A stretch of 64,000 nucleotides of DNA from Eutypa lata (taxonomy: Eukaryota > Ascomycota > Sordariomycetes > Xylariales > Diatrypaceae). Below are positions 33,898 through 46,405 of the stretch, piece by piece. The notes beneath the pieces were generated by a model that was given only the letters and a program-made list of their open reading frames with translations, was not told where the DNA came from and did no database searches. Numbering within the stretch: the first letter of the stretch is position 1; each line of letters starts with the position of its first letter. The stretch is taken from NCBI GenBank assembly GCA_022661535.1, contig JAKULF010000008.1, forward strand, positions 1,736,001 through 1,800,000. The letters run 5' to 3'. The translations under genes and the position numbers were made by a program.

Positions 33898-35832
33898 ACG
33901 TTGATTACCTCACGATACGATGACGGACACGATTTTCGGTCGACATGAGTTTGGTGGACCAGATGATCGCATAAAAGATCTCAATGGATTCAGGCATTTG
34001 ATCCACGGCGTAGCATATCGGGACGGGGTCATGGTTTAAGGCTTTTGCAGTCACATCTTACGCAGATAGGGTAAATCAACGAACCTGATTCCTTCTGTGC
34101 ATTGCCGATTAGGTACCATCCAATAAATGACATTGTGATGTGAATCAACAGATTACTCGCTTCGAAGTCCTCACACCTTGTGCATATGTATACCCTATAC
34201 CTGGATTACTATGTTGTTCGCTACATCATATCGATTCCATCTATTTGATGTCCACCTCATTCAACTATCAACGAGGTACACAGTTCATACGGAGGTCTCA
34301 GAATTCTGTTGAAATGATTTCACAATTATTCGGTAAAATGCACACAGTCCTCATAATGTAGAAACACTAGATCTCAGTTTTAAGGATGTTGTAGGTCACA
34401 TTTCGGTGGTTATGGTGATTAGCAAGTCTCCCATTGGCCAACTAGATTTGTTAGATTGGTTGGAGAAGGTGTTGCCATCTTCGTTGGTAGTAGGACAGTA
34501 CACTAGCCACTGGTGTGATATGGGAATATCAATATCTAAGCAAATTTTATACGGATTATATAGACAAAACCATGTTCAGTTGAATATTGATCTCCTATAC
34601 GACACACAGCAGTGTATATTATACCTAACTAATACCCCACGCAAGAAGTAATAAAAGAATGCCGTTTGTGACTACAGCCAACATCCTCGGGATAGCCTTG
34701 GTAAAGGGCTAAAGGATAACTCTTAAAGATCCACTTCCTGAGCCGAGAACCTGACTCGGGAGCCAAAAGACCGACGATCATAGACAGGCCGAAACCCCAA
34801 CCTCCACTGCTAGAATTTTTTATTTGGCGAGGCAAAATTATTACATATTTGGCATTGAAGGATGGTGATTCGCACCAATACATATATTTCTATCCTAGCT
34901 ACGAAGTACCTTTTGCGGAAGCTAACTGCCATGATGCAATACGACTTCTAGTGCAAATAATAGACAGTAAAACTATGTAGGTAGGTACAAATGTATGCCG
35001 CCAATCTGTACAACTGTAATAACACGTAAATAATTCCTATGTACACAATAGACCCCAGGTTTGGACTACGTAGGCGTTTGAAATAATGATGTCTTGTGTT
35101 TCTCTCTATCCACTAACGTAAGTGCCTATCTTTGCGGGAGAGAATTCCAAGTTATAAGTCCTAGGTATGTTTAGGGAGGTGCCCAAGGGCTAAGATACCT
35201 AAGCTATAGGTAGCTGTGCCTAATGTACCTAGTGCTAAGGCGCTATCTCCATCATCATGATTGGAGATTCCGAAATTGTCCGGTGGAAGATGTACATCAG
35301 CCGTGCTAACCTCTAGTTACAGCGCTTTGTAGGGTAACATCCAAGAGGAATAGGTGTCCACAGTGGTGTTAGAGCACACACAAAGCAAGTAGCAGATGCT
35401 GGCAAACACGCACAACACACTGTCAGATAAGGAGCTCTTTAACTGCCTAGTGCTGATAGGTAAAATATGTCCACTTTCACGTGACTGACCAATGGTCTTC
35501 GGGGCAACCGTGTACATAATATTCTTAGTTTGGATGTATGTATGTATGTATGTAGTAATGAGATTGGCAGGGTCTCCTTCTAGAGTTAGCGGCGGGTCCG
35601 GCCCCCGGGAAGAGTCGCTTGAAAAAGCTGCGCTTTCTTGCACCTTTACCGCTAAGAATTTTCTCCCTCTTCCCCCAGAGCCTTCCAAAAAGTCGTAGTA
35701 GAAATATTTCTCTCGACCTGCCACCACAATCTACTTTCCATTCTCCCATCTTTTTATTCTTTTACATCCATCCATCTCTCCACTCCTTCTTTTCTTCACA
35801 GGTCAAGGTCTCTTTGATCAACATTAGACAAG
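33898..35832. other. Intergenic region before the ADP/ATP carrier gene
   Basis: 1.9 kb without a gene that I can support. A (GTAT)n run lies at about 35534-35552. The last 150 bases are C/T-rich and look like the leader of the carrier gene. Confidence 0.5.
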
Positions 35833-37295
35833 ATGTCTGAGCAAAAACAGAAGGTCCTGGGCATGCCGGTAAGTGAACTGAAAATTTCTCCAATCTATAC
35901 AACCAAAATTCCCTCGCACCGAACCCGACCTCAGGTATTCGGCGATTGTACCTATCAACCAATATCGCAAACCTTGAATTATCTCAATTGATCATTTGAG
36001 GAGATCTCGCCTACTTGCTAGGAAACTACGAGATAATTCCCGTTACATTTTTGAGTGGTTAATGGAATGCGATAAGCGCAGAATTTTCGCGCATCACAAA
36101 TTTGTTCTCTGAATTTACATGAATATTTACTAACAAGGATTGTTATGTAGCCCTTCTTGGCCGACTTCCTGATGGGTGGTGTCTCCGCCGCCGTCTCGAA
36201 GACTGCCGCTGCCCCCATCGAGCGTGTTAAGCTCCTGATCCAGAACCAGGTACGTCGTTAATAATAGACCCCTTGTCACGGATGATCTGCAAAACGTAAA
36301 AGCTCATCGGGCATGTGATGATGGCTTGGGCCTTGGACCTTATACCTATCATATGTGCTTTATGTGTGGATCTAGCAGGCTCGTGATGGGGAGTTAATAT
36401 GTGAAGTCAGAACTTAAGTCCACTGACAAATAATACAGGATGAGATGTTGAAGACCGGCCGTCTTGACCGCAAGTACGCTGGTATTGGTGAATGCTTCAA
36501 GCGTACCATCGCCGATGAGGGTGTCATGTCCCTGTGGCGTGGTAACACTGCCAACGTCATCCGATACTTCCCTACCCAGGCTCTGAACTTTGCCTTCCGT
36601 GACAAGTTCAAGAAGATGTTCGGTTACAAGAAGGACAAGGATGGCTATGCCAAGTGGATGGCTGGTAACCTGGCCTCCGGTGGTGTAAGTTTCTCTTAGG
36701 TCCCGCCCACAGCGTGCTCTTCGTTGCTAACAATATCATAAAGGCTGCTGGTGCCACTTCCCTTCTCTTCGTCTACTCCCTAGACTACGCTCGTACGCGT
36801 CTCGCCAACGATGCCAAGAACGCCAAGAAGGGTGGTGACCGTCAGTTCAACGGTCTGGTCGATGTCTACCGCAAGACTCTGGCCTCCGACGGTCTTGCTG
36901 GTCTTTACCGTGGTTTCGCTCCTTCGGTTCTTGGAATCGTCGTCTACCGTGGTCTGTACTTCGGTATGTACGACTCGATCAAGCCCATCGCCCTGGTCGG
37001 TCCTCTGGCCAACAACTTCCTTGCCTCTTTCGCTCTGGGTTGGTTGGTTACCACCGGTGCCGGTATCGCCTCTTACCCTCTTGACACGATCCGTCGTCGT
37101 ATGATGATGACCTCCGGTGAGGCCGTCAAGTACAACGGCACCATGGATGCTGCCCGACAGATCGTTGCCAAGGAGGGTGTCAAGTCGCTCTTCAAGGGTG
37201 CTGGTGCCAACATCCTCCGTGGTGTTGCTGGTGCTGGTGTGCTCTCCATCTACGATCAGCTCCAGGTCATCCTCTTCGGCAAGGCCTTCAAGTGA
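35833..37295 (+). CDS. AAC: ADP/ATP carrier (adenine nucleotide translocator)
   Basis: Exchanges matrix ATP for cytosolic ADP across the mitochondrial inner membrane. Four exons, 35833-35868, 36151-36249, 36439-36684 and 36744-37295, all phase 0, give 310 residues. The nucleotide-carrier signature RRRMMM is present ([20 protein letters not shown]) together with the three repeats' motifs [24 protein letters not shown] and PLDTIRR. The short N-terminus [20 protein letters not shown] fits fungal AACs. Codon usage is strongly biased to C-ending codons, as expected for a highly expressed gene. Confidence 0.97.
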
Positions 37296-38162
37296 GGAAG
37301 GGTGGATATGTAATACCCTAGACTGGGCAGATTGCTCGGGAGAGATGGCTTAGGTTACGGAAAGGGGAGATGTGAAGGGAAAGTTGTTGATACAGGCATC
37401 ACAAGTCGTGGCGTTCTGGAACAATCGGCTTTCGCGGTGTTGAGGATAGCAGGCAAGGTGTATACACATAATACCTGGCCAGCTGCCCAGCCGCTGTAAT
37501 TTAGATCTTAGGCAATTCCCTTGACTGTATTCTTGCCTCTTGCGACCTGCATCTCCGCTGATTTTTCCATTTTTGTTGGGTGTTTTTGTTTCGGTTGCAT
37601 ACGACTGATAGACATGAGTGTTCAATACGAGTGAATTTACCCGAGATCAGTGAAAGAGAACGATTGTATTTTTATAGTGAATTAACATGATCCTGCCTGC
37701 ATTCTGTAACTTGCCACCTACCTAGGTACCTAGGTAGTCTTGAGTTCTTTAAATGTTTTATCTGAGCTTTCACTTCTAAAATACCCGGTTTAGCATATCG
37801 GGTTATGTACCGTAGAGGTTCGGGAATGTGGTTGAGGATAACCGACCGTAGATAGCCGCTTGTCAAGCTAAGTCAGGTGCTTGACAGCTGCCATTACTCC
37901 ATTTGCCCAAGTTCATAATTAACCACCAACCGCGTCCGAAACGCGTCGAAGTCCAACTCACCCGCTCGCTACGTCTCCCCCCGAACAGGCACGGTGTGCG
38001 TAGATCAAGCCGAGCCGCAATAAACCCTTTCCGTGTACGTACTGCGGAATTAGGGAACTCACCTCGCCTCACCGGTCCATCTCAATTCTCCTGTCATCAT
38101 CACCAAAACAATCCCTAGCTCCTAACTACCTAGGTAACTACCTAGGAAATCTTCTGTGCGCC
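37296..38162. other. Intergenic region between ADP/ATP carrier and CENP-X genes
   Basis: 867 bp. Palindromic CCTAGG words embedded in ACCTAGGTA occur at about 37717-37737 and again at 38125-38149, the latter ending 13 bases before the CENP-X start codon. No gene. Confidence 0.5.
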
Positions 38163-38729
38163 ATGCCTCCTAAACAATCCACGTCAGCATCAGCGCGAGC
38201 CTCGGGACCCGCCAAGTCATCCAAGTCGGCCGCCGCCGCCTCGTCCTTCAAAACCGCGCGCGACGTCACCCGCGCCCCAGGCCGGAAGCCCCCATCGAAG
38301 AAATCCACTGCCGCCGCACCGGCGGTGCCCGACTTTGAGGACCTAAGCGACCTCGACCCCTTCGCCGACAGCGTAGAGGAAGGGGAACCACCCCGAGCGC
38401 AGCCATCGAAGCAACGGGGACGGGAGAAAGCAACAGCTATGGACATCGATGACGACGACGACGACAGAGTAGAGGAAGCGAATGAGGAGGAGGAGGACGA
38501 CGACGAGGCCCCTAAGACGATCCCGCCGGACCTCCTGACGCGCCTGCTGCACGAGTTCTTCGAGAAGGACGGCACGCGCATCTCCAAGGACGCCAACGCC
38601 GCCGTCGCCAAGTACATGGACGTGTTCGTGCGCGAGTCGATCGCCCGCACGGCCGTGGAGAGGGAGAGCGGGTTCCTCGAGGTCCAGGATCTCGAGAAGG
38701 TCGCGCCGCAGCTTTTGCTCGATCTTTGA
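38163..38729 (+). CDS. MHF2: CENP-X / Mhf2 histone-fold protein
   Basis: Partner of CENP-S (Mhf1) in the CENP-T-W-S-X centromere complex and in the FANCM-MHF DNA repair complex. One exon, 188 residues. The histone fold is C-terminal (about 118-188): PPDLLTRLLHEFFEKDGTRI, then SKDANAAVAKYMDVFVRESI and LEVQDLEKVAPQLLLDL, an almost canonical CENP-X end. Animal CENP-X is about 80 residues; here a 115-residue disordered extension precedes it, Ala/Ser/Lys-rich at first and then acidic (DDDDDDR, EEEEDDDE). Such extensions occur in other fungi. Confidence 0.92.
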   Translation: MPPKQSTSASARASGPAKSSKSAAAASSFKTARDVTRAPGRKPPSKKSTAAAPAVPDFEDLSDLDPFADSVEEGEPPRAQPSKQRGREKATAMDIDDDDDDRVEEANEEEEDDDEAPKTIPPDLLTRLLHEFFEKDGTRISKDANAAVAKYMDVFVRESIARTAVERESGFLEVQDLEKVAPQLLLDL

Positions 38730-38757
38730 TGAGGTTTGAGGTTTGAGGTTTGAGGTT
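38730..38757. repeat. Four tandem TGAGGTT units
   Basis: Four exact seven-base copies begin one base after the CENP-X stop codon. Because the stop itself is TGA, the repeat start also provides back-up stops in other frames. Confidence 0.9.
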
Positions 38758-41700
38758 TAGGCAACCCTTTCCCTCCCATCCTCCCGACTTTCCTAGCGAA
38801 TAGGGATATAGTAGACTATAGATGGATAGATGGGAGATATTTTACCTAGCTAGCTCCCACGAGCGAATATGGGGTGTTATTTATGAGCTATTGCGTGGGC
38901 CTCGTTCTATTCATGTTAAGCCCACAACTGCGTCTAGGTAGGTAGCTATCGAGCTTTTGATCATGAAGACAACAGGACATTTGATGTAAGTGTGGTGCCA
39001 TACTATGAGCATACGCTTTACGATGTGCTGATTTAATCGCTGCTAGGTAGCTAGAAAGGCCGAACAACATGTTATCGCGAGCAGAGCCGGACAATTGCGG
39101 ATTGTCCTTCCTGTCCAACGAAGCAGAAATGGCAAGGAATGTTGGTATGTAGTGTAAGGGGGTGAAAAGATCCGAGCCTACGAATCCAGCACTCCATCAC
39201 CTAAGCTTAGGGCTCCGACTAAAGACGAGAGGTTCCGTCTTGGCTAGACACTTTCATTAGCTCTGTCTAGTAGAAGCTTCTGCTTAGGCATAGAGACCAT
39301 ACAAGACTGCCCTTCCAAATATCTTGACGGATGGCCGTATGTGGCAGCATACCTTGGAACTGTCTAACGGCTGTGGTAGTATACACAAGGGACAGGCACT
39401 ACGAGTGTTAGGCTTACCTAACTTAGGTGCCATTTTCAAGAACTCTGGTAGGCTGCGGGCAATGTCGGAGGCATTAGGCATCGCTGGAATAATTAAGATA
39501 TACATACTTGCACGCTGTCGAGCTCTCATGCTTCGAATATGATTTGAGCGTTACCTCTAGGGATTGGCCATGTAGACAGAGACGATTTATATTAATAAAA
39601 AATGAACAATTCTCTACTGACCCGTCTTCATCCATATGTCTTTTGCTTGGGCTTGTCACGGCACTTAGATTATGAGATAAGTTATTCGCTGATAGTATTG
39701 TTATGACGGACATCTACGTCTTCTACAGTTCACCAGCATGTATTCTACGAAGCTGAAAATGCCAATCGTCTATGGGGGGTTTCCTGATACTAGAAGGCCT
39801 TTAGCTTACCTACATATGATGTTTATAGCTCGCTAATCGCTAATTGATCCCTTTCAGTCTATATGCGTGCTCACAAAATGCCGTGAATATATCCCTTATG
39901 TCCATCAACTAAGGAAGCCAGTTGATCGGGACGGAATGTATATTTAACGCCAACTTCCTCGAACTAAACCGGCACTGGCCAGAGCCACAGCGTCTCAATA
40001 TATTATGTGAAAGAGGCGTGGCTTATAGTCACTGCTGCACATCAGAAAGGGAAAGCTCCAGCTGTATTACTTGATGCTGTGTGGTCCGCTACGGCTCGAT
40101 CGGTTTTTGCTGAAAGGGTCACTGCCACAGGATTTCTATTCCATATCCCTATGAGTAATTGAGGCTCAAGAACATCTTGGGAAAAGGTGAGGCGCCGCCT
40201 TGAGGTCGCTCGAATATTCATAAGGAAATGATGTGTAGACCCAATGTCCCCGACAGTATAAGCTCATAATAGGTATATTATCTGTATCTTGGAGCCAAGA
40301 TTTCTATTGTTTACCTTTGACCAACGTTAAAACGTTTATAAGTACGAAGTACTTCGCAGGTCACCCTAATCTTCGGAAAGAAGCTTAAAGAGATCCTAGG
40401 ATGGCACGAAGCTAAATAGCCCCAAGATACATGCCCATCGCATCACCTTCGCTCTTGGCATAGCATCTGACAGCTGAACTAGCGTTTTCAAAGGAGGGGC
40501 GAATCTTAATAATTCATCCTGACGAGATCCGACAACCGAACAAGGTCAGTGAAATGAGAAAATCCTCTATTTGGGTTAGGTATGAAATAGAGAACGGTTC
40601 CGTGGGCCGCCGTTGAGGATCTCGGCCATGGGATTACAGTGTACACAGGGTTCTCCTCATAAGCGCAGCAGAGCTAGTATGATAGCAGACGTAGCCCCGT
40701 GCTTTGACAGATGTGATGACTTCTCGTCAGGGGGCCAAGGAAAACATGGTGCATGGCTTTTGAGGCTCTTACAGCTCTTATTATTCGCTTACTTTACCCT
40801 TTCAGTAGGCGTTGCAAGGCTATGCGACAACGGAGAGATGGGATGAAACCAGGCCTGGTTTTGCCGGTGTTACAGGCCCACACTTGAAGCACATCCGTGC
40901 CCCAACGGCCCCTGTTCGCAGTCCCTGCCTTTAACCCATCTCCTTAGCGCTTAAGCTTATTTCGGCTTCATCTGCGTCCGATCAACTACGCCCGATTCTC
41001 TGGTGCAAGCCGGCCAACCGATACAACTCGATTTGACACTTCTGCTGTGCTTCCGCTCGGAAACTCTGCGTTTTGGTCTCTCTAGGTGCTTAACGAAGTC
41101 CTTCTTTAGCGCTCGAAATGATAGAAACAGGTAGGCTTAGTAGGTATTGTACAACTCGGCTATGTTCAGCTAAAGAAATATGCAGCATTTTCACTATGTA
41201 GTCGCACGTACAAGAAAGATTATCAGAGATCAACAGGGCTCATTTTAGTAAATTTACGTAGACTATAACTCTGGAAGTTATAGATTGAGGCTAAGTACAG
41301 GGGAGGAAGATTATTAGAAGGTTTTTACTCAACACATTGCTTACTGGCACGGTAATGCCAAGTCTGTTACGGCCGCGCTCAGAGATGATCATGAGAAAAC
41401 GTTGGGTTACCTCATGGCGGTGCAGGGTGTAGAGTAACCGGGCAATGAAGGTTATTTCGGCTTGTCAGCTATCCTGATAGTAAGAGCCACGGGAATGTTT
41501 CAATCGCAGTCGAGTCAATGGCCAAACGTGTTTCGAAGTCCTTTCCCAAGATCTTAGCTCTGAACCCCCTGTTCCGCAACCCCAGACGTCAGGGCCCATC
41601 AGAGAGCCATCAGGGGTGGTAGGTAATGGAGCTTGGCTCACCAGCAGGCGATCATTCATACATCAGACGCTGTTTAAATTCATGCTGCATCCATTCGCCT

Positions 41701-41960
41701 TTTCGACCTGTTTCCTTCTTTTCTCTGCTCATATTCCTCTGCGTTGATACAGGATTATCTTCAATCGTTATCCTTCTTTCTCTTTTTCTTACTTTTGCAT
41801 TCCTTGCATTTCAAACTAATATTCTCAAAAGGCTAGTCCTACCAAGCGCGAGTCGCTCTACCACCTATTTTTTGAGCTTTTTGGACATTTCTTTCGTTGC
41901 AAACGACACCCTTTACCCTCTTTTTATAAAGGAACTCGCCAGACTTCATACATAATCAAG
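38758..41960. other. 3.2-kb gene-free stretch
   Basis: No frame here resembles a protein I know, and none has good coding character. Base composition is moderate and not as AT-rich as the element at 54.5 kb. The last 250 bases before 41961 are pyrimidine-rich, the leader of the cupredoxin gene. It could hide decayed transposon sequence, but I see no termini. Confidence 0.45.
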
Positions 41961-42725
41961 ATGCATTTCACGACTAGCACTCTCTTGGCCCTTGCGGGTA
42001 TGGCCTCCGCTCAAACTCTGCACGTCGTCTCGGTATCGGGCGACGGCGACTGGGCGCTCAAGTTCAGCCCTGAGAAGCTCGACGCCCCGGTTGGAGACAT
42101 GATCCAGTTCCAGTTCAGAGCCGGTAACCACAGTGTCGTCCAGTCCAGCTTCGACGCCCCGTGCGCTCCAATGGCCGGGGCCGGCGCTAATGCGACCGGC
42201 TTCTACTCTGGCTACCAGTTGGTCTCGGCCAGCGAGGCTATGGGCATGATCCCCACCTACACCGTCATGGTCCAGGACGAGAAGCCCATATGGGCGTACT
42301 GCTCTCAGGCCACGCACTGCCAAAGTGGTATGGCTATGGTGATCAACGAGGAGTGAGTAGTAGTCAGAACCTGCTTCTATTAATCTAAAGCACGAAGGCT
42401 AACGCAGTTAAACAGCACCACCGCCAACGCCACCCGGTCGCTAGACAACTACAAGCTGGCCGCTGCCGCCGTCCCCGCTAGCTCCGCAGGAGGCGACACC
42501 AGCGCCGGTGATTCCGGTACCGTCCCTGACACTGACTCGGGAAGCTCCACTGGAGGCGACTCTACCAGTGGTGGCTCTACTGCGACTCCGGCTGGCGACG
42601 CCGCGGACAGCGCTGGCAGCGCGAGCTCGACTTCATCCCCTATCGAGCAGGGCGCTGCCAGCATGGTTGGCGTCACGAGCTCGATGGGTCTCGTCGGTCT
42701 CGCTGCTGTTCTCTTCATGCTATGA
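41961..42725 (+). CDS. GPI-anchored cupredoxin (extracellular Ser-rich protein)
   Basis: A secreted blue-copper-like protein of 233 residues. Exons 41961-42352 and 42416-42725. A signal peptide (MHFTTSTLLALAGMASAQ) precedes a single cupredoxin domain. Candidate type-1 copper ligands are His57 (AGNHSVVQS), Cys114, His119 and Met124 in WAYCSQATHCQSGM; Cys68 and Cys120 could form a disulfide. After the domain come a Ser/Thr/Gly-rich linker and a hydrophobic C-terminal segment (GLVGLAAVLFML) typical of a GPI-attachment signal. Members of this fungal family sit in cell wall or plasma membrane; their redox partners are unknown. The acceptor at 42415 was chosen because the AG ten bases upstream would bring in a stop codon. 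Confidence 0.9.
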
Positions 42726-43366
42726 TCCAACCACGTCTATTGACCTGGGAGTTCCTGTTCTTGTCTTCGGGATGGAGTAATCACGCGGATTTTTTCTTCT
42801 CTTCTTCGGTGGGGCTTTTGGCTACGGTATAATGATGGCACGGCCGTAATAGAGGGTAGCGCCCCGCCGAGATGAGAGAAGTGGTGGCCTCCCCCCGTCA
42901 ATTGTATAAAAAACGTACACCTCCGCCCCCCCGTGGAAGGGTGTGAGCTCGCTGCGCGAAATCCAGTGGAGGCAGGCTGCTTTGTATATGAGGGGAGAAG
43001 ATAAAAATCCCCGCGCCCGAGAGGCGCAGGTTGTTCGTTTGCTGTGAATATAGATGTCCACGGCCCTTTTTTATTATATTAATATACCCATTTGATGAGC
43101 CAACTCAATGATTTTACCTGTCATGTGAATGAACGATGGAGTGTCGCCCGTAATATGAGGATATGATCCCATGGCCACGTTATACGAACGATACGGCGTG
43201 GTGTTGACACATCCCAAGTCCTGTGAAGTGTATTAATGGTTATTAAGATGATCACTTAACTAGCATATCAATCGCTGTAGTCTCTTATAATACAATGCTG
43301 AATTTTCAATGATTTCCCTAACTTGGTACAGTACCTTGAATCACACCCATCCGTTGTACCGAGCAC
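42726..43366. other. Convergent 3' region of cupredoxin and b5-like genes
   Basis: 641 bp between two stop codons, without a gene. Confidence 0.5.
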
Positions 43367-44301
43367 TCATCTGTCCTCGGGTATCTTTCTCTTCTTCCGG
43401 CCCTTGGCCGCCGACTCGCACAGCTGCTTCCGCGGCTCCTTCTCGAGCCAGTCGGGATCGCGCTTGACGTAGCCAACCTGGGGGTACTTGGGGCTGTTGG
43501 CGAAGAACTTGACCCAGTGCTCGAGGCCGTCGTGGACCTTCTGCAGGGCGCGCTCGCGCTCCTTGGCCTTGAGCTCCGCCAGCTCCGCCGCCGTCCACCG
43601 CGCGTCCGTCTCCGCGTCGTCCAGCGGCAGGTACATCTCCTCGGCCCCCCGCATGTCCGCCGTCCGGTCCTCCAGGAAGCACCCCGTCACGAACGACCGC
43701 GCCGCGTCCGTCCCCGCGAAGTACTGGTACCCCCCGCCCGGCCCGTAGATCCGCCGGTTCGACGACACGTCGAAGATCGTCCCGTTGATCGCCAGGTACA
43801 GCGGCTTCGACTCGTTGCGCCCGTCGAACTCGGAGAGCTCCTCGAGCGTCATGTAGACTGGTCCGTTCTGTGGTAGAAGACATGCAAGATTAGCATCTAT
43901 CTATCGAGATCCAAATGAGGAGAGAACGCGGCTGTGGGGGGGGGGGTTTCTATTAGAGGCTATTGGAAGGTTTCACATACCCATTGCGCCTTCCACCACG
44001 CGGCATCCAGGTACTTCGGCGGGTGGCGCAGTCCCCAGGTGAAGGACTCGCCGTTCGAGACGAGGTAGCTGAGCCCGCACGAGGCGACGATCAGGAAGCT
44101 GATGACGCGGAGCACGTCCATCCACGGGCTGTAGTCGTCCTCGTCCTCCACGCGCTCCCGCGCCGTGCGCTTCTTCTCGACCCGCGTCTTCTCGATCTCC
44201 TCGGCCTCGTCGGTGTCGACCTCTTCGACGACGGCGACCTCGGCGGGTTTGCTAGCCGCTTTGGCCTTGCGGTTCCGTACGGAACCCCGGGTTTCTGGCA
44301 T
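43367..44301 (-). CDS. Membrane-anchored cytochrome-b5-like / MAPR-type protein
   Basis: Exons 44301-43981 and 43867-43367 give 273 residues. An N-terminal charged, Glu-rich region is followed by one membrane segment (VLRVISFLIVASCGLSYLV). A cytochrome-b5-like heme/steroid-binding domain of the MAPR group (as in Dap1/PGRMC1) follows: YMTLEELSEFDGRNESKPLY, LAINGTIFDVSSNRRIYGPG, GGYQYFAGTDAARSFVTGCF. MAPR proteins bind heme through Tyr instead of the b5 His pair, and the Tyr residues of YGPGGGYQYFAG fit. The C-terminal part has a charged helix and a Lys/Arg-rich end (KGRKKRKIPEDR). Likely location is the ER or another endomembrane. Third positions are almost all G or C. Confidence 0.9.
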
Positions 44302-46405
44302 TGCGAAGGGGGGGGGGGCTTTTCGTTATTATTTTGGGAGGGGTGAGGGAGGGTATGAAACGAAAAAGCCTTCAGTTGTTTGTTGACTAACTGGGATTTG
44401 AGAGAAAGAACGGAAAGATTTAGTTACAACGGGTATTACGGAGGGAGACGTGGCATGATCACGAAAGATCTCCCAGAGACATTGTTTCGTCACATACGCC
44501 TGTTCTGCTCGAGACAAGTGTTGGCAGGTGCTTCGTATCTCTCGTATCGGAGCTCCAGGGAATACTTTAGCCTAATCGCCAAGCAATGGGTCCTCCGTTG
44601 TCCAATCATATCCCGTGTAATACTAAGATGATTTAATAGCCTATTATATTCTCCGGAACGCATTCCTACCTAATGCTGCATGCCGACTTAAAGTTAGACT
44701 GTCTTGACTTCTTTTATTGTCTGTCTGGTCTGTCTCTTTTAACTACCCTGCTACCTAGAAATCGATCTAAACTTATTATCCTGATTGAATGTTTTTGATT
44801 TAGTTCCACAAACAGAGCTTGAGACGGCGTACACACAATTATGCTAAGACACAGGAGAAGGGTACATGTAGACACTGGGTCCTGCTTGATCTCTATCATG
44901 TATAATGACATGGCAGTGAGACGAGAGGAAGCCACTGAGTTAACATAAAAATAGAAAAACGCATATTTTAGCCGTAATATATTCTGACACTACTACTCAC
45001 GACCCCTGGGTAAGAAAAAACACAATATAGCGGAGTGGCTAGTAGATCCGATGGTGGAGGAATTGCCCCTTTTCAAATACATGGGCATAAAAATCTTAAA
45101 AATAGAGCGCTTTCAACTACAGGGCCTATAACAACGCTTATGAACAATATAGGTATACAACGATAGCCCTGGTTACTTCGATCAAATCAGACTTATCAGT
45201 GGCACTATCCAATCTCAATAAGAACTACCACGAGATACTTCTAACCTAGAGATGAAGCTCACTGCCTTAGCTCATTGGTAATCCAGGGGTGTAGGCTCAA
45301 CACCAAATGGTGACCGAACGAAGGGTCTATCAAGTAGTCGCCAAGATAATCGAGCATCGATTATCTTGTTTAACGCATATACAGCAAGCCTAGTTATTGT
45401 TACATAATAAACTATTACTGAAATATTATGATTTTGTATAGAACAAGTATTGATTATTATTGATCTACTATCGTTCGGGTTCCTAATACTTCGGCTCAAT
45501 GTCGTGACAGCAGTTAATTTTCTACCACTTTCTCTATCAGCCTATGCTGCCTACCGAGGCAATGATTCTTGTATATGAGGCCTGCAAATTTTGATTAATT
45601 GACCAGTAGCTGAGCCATTAGAAATCCTCTAGCAGATAGTCACCTCTAGTTGAAGCGTATAATTTATACTGCGATCCTGTTAGGTCATACCCCTTCATTA
45701 CACCAGGTTTTATGCTTATAGTCTAAAGCATATACTTGGAGTGGTCCATAGTGTGTCTAACAATACCTCCCCATATATTGCTTGTCGTTTTATACTGCCA
45801 CGGTAGTCTATAGAGAAATTATATTCACGGAATAGCTCGACTGGAAAGCTCTGGCTTTGACCAAATCTACCATCGCACAGTTTATGGCAAGATGTACTAC
45901 CAGTGACCGAGATGAGACTTTCAAGGATAGCTCTAAGATGTGATGCTGATACTGATACATTGACATCGATTATTCCTCCCCTGAAAGTTATCCTCTACAC
46001 ATTGAAAGGCTCGACAAGCCTTAAGAGCTGGAGGGAACGTGATTATGTAATTACGTATTGGTTGAATACATAGGTAGAAGTACCTAATTGACAGAGTCGG
46101 CAGCTGACGAGCAACTGTATGAAGCACTAGGGCTCTGATTGGCTTAGCTTGCCACTAACAGCAGGTGGGGAACTCAGTGGATGAATCGAGCCCTAGGTAC
46201 CAATTAACTAATTTTTCGCTAATATTTTATCGCCCACCAAGCAGAAAATTGTCAGTCAGCCGAACCTAACCCGAGTTTCTCTGAATTGAATCTTTAGGTG
46301 TCGTGACAAAAATTCAAGCCAGCCCTCAATCCCGCTACGACCCAGTGAATTCCTAACCAAGATCACCACCAACACCTCAAGGACATTTTATCACCAACCG
46401 CGAAA
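44302..46405. other. Intergenic region before the uS7 gene
   Basis: 2.1 kb, AT-leaning, no gene. The last 150 bases form the leader of the uS7 gene. A weak A-box-like word near 45262 was examined and not accepted as a tRNA. Confidence 0.5.

Noticed and set aside
38758..41960. Possible gene or transposon in the 3.2-kb gap
   Set aside because: Frames are short, no termini or conserved motif were found, and composition is unremarkable.
45255..45315. tRNA-like words (TTAGCTCATTGG, then GGCTCAACACC)
   Set aside because: The A and B boxes are too close for a tRNA, the B-box match is poor and no acceptor stem pairs.
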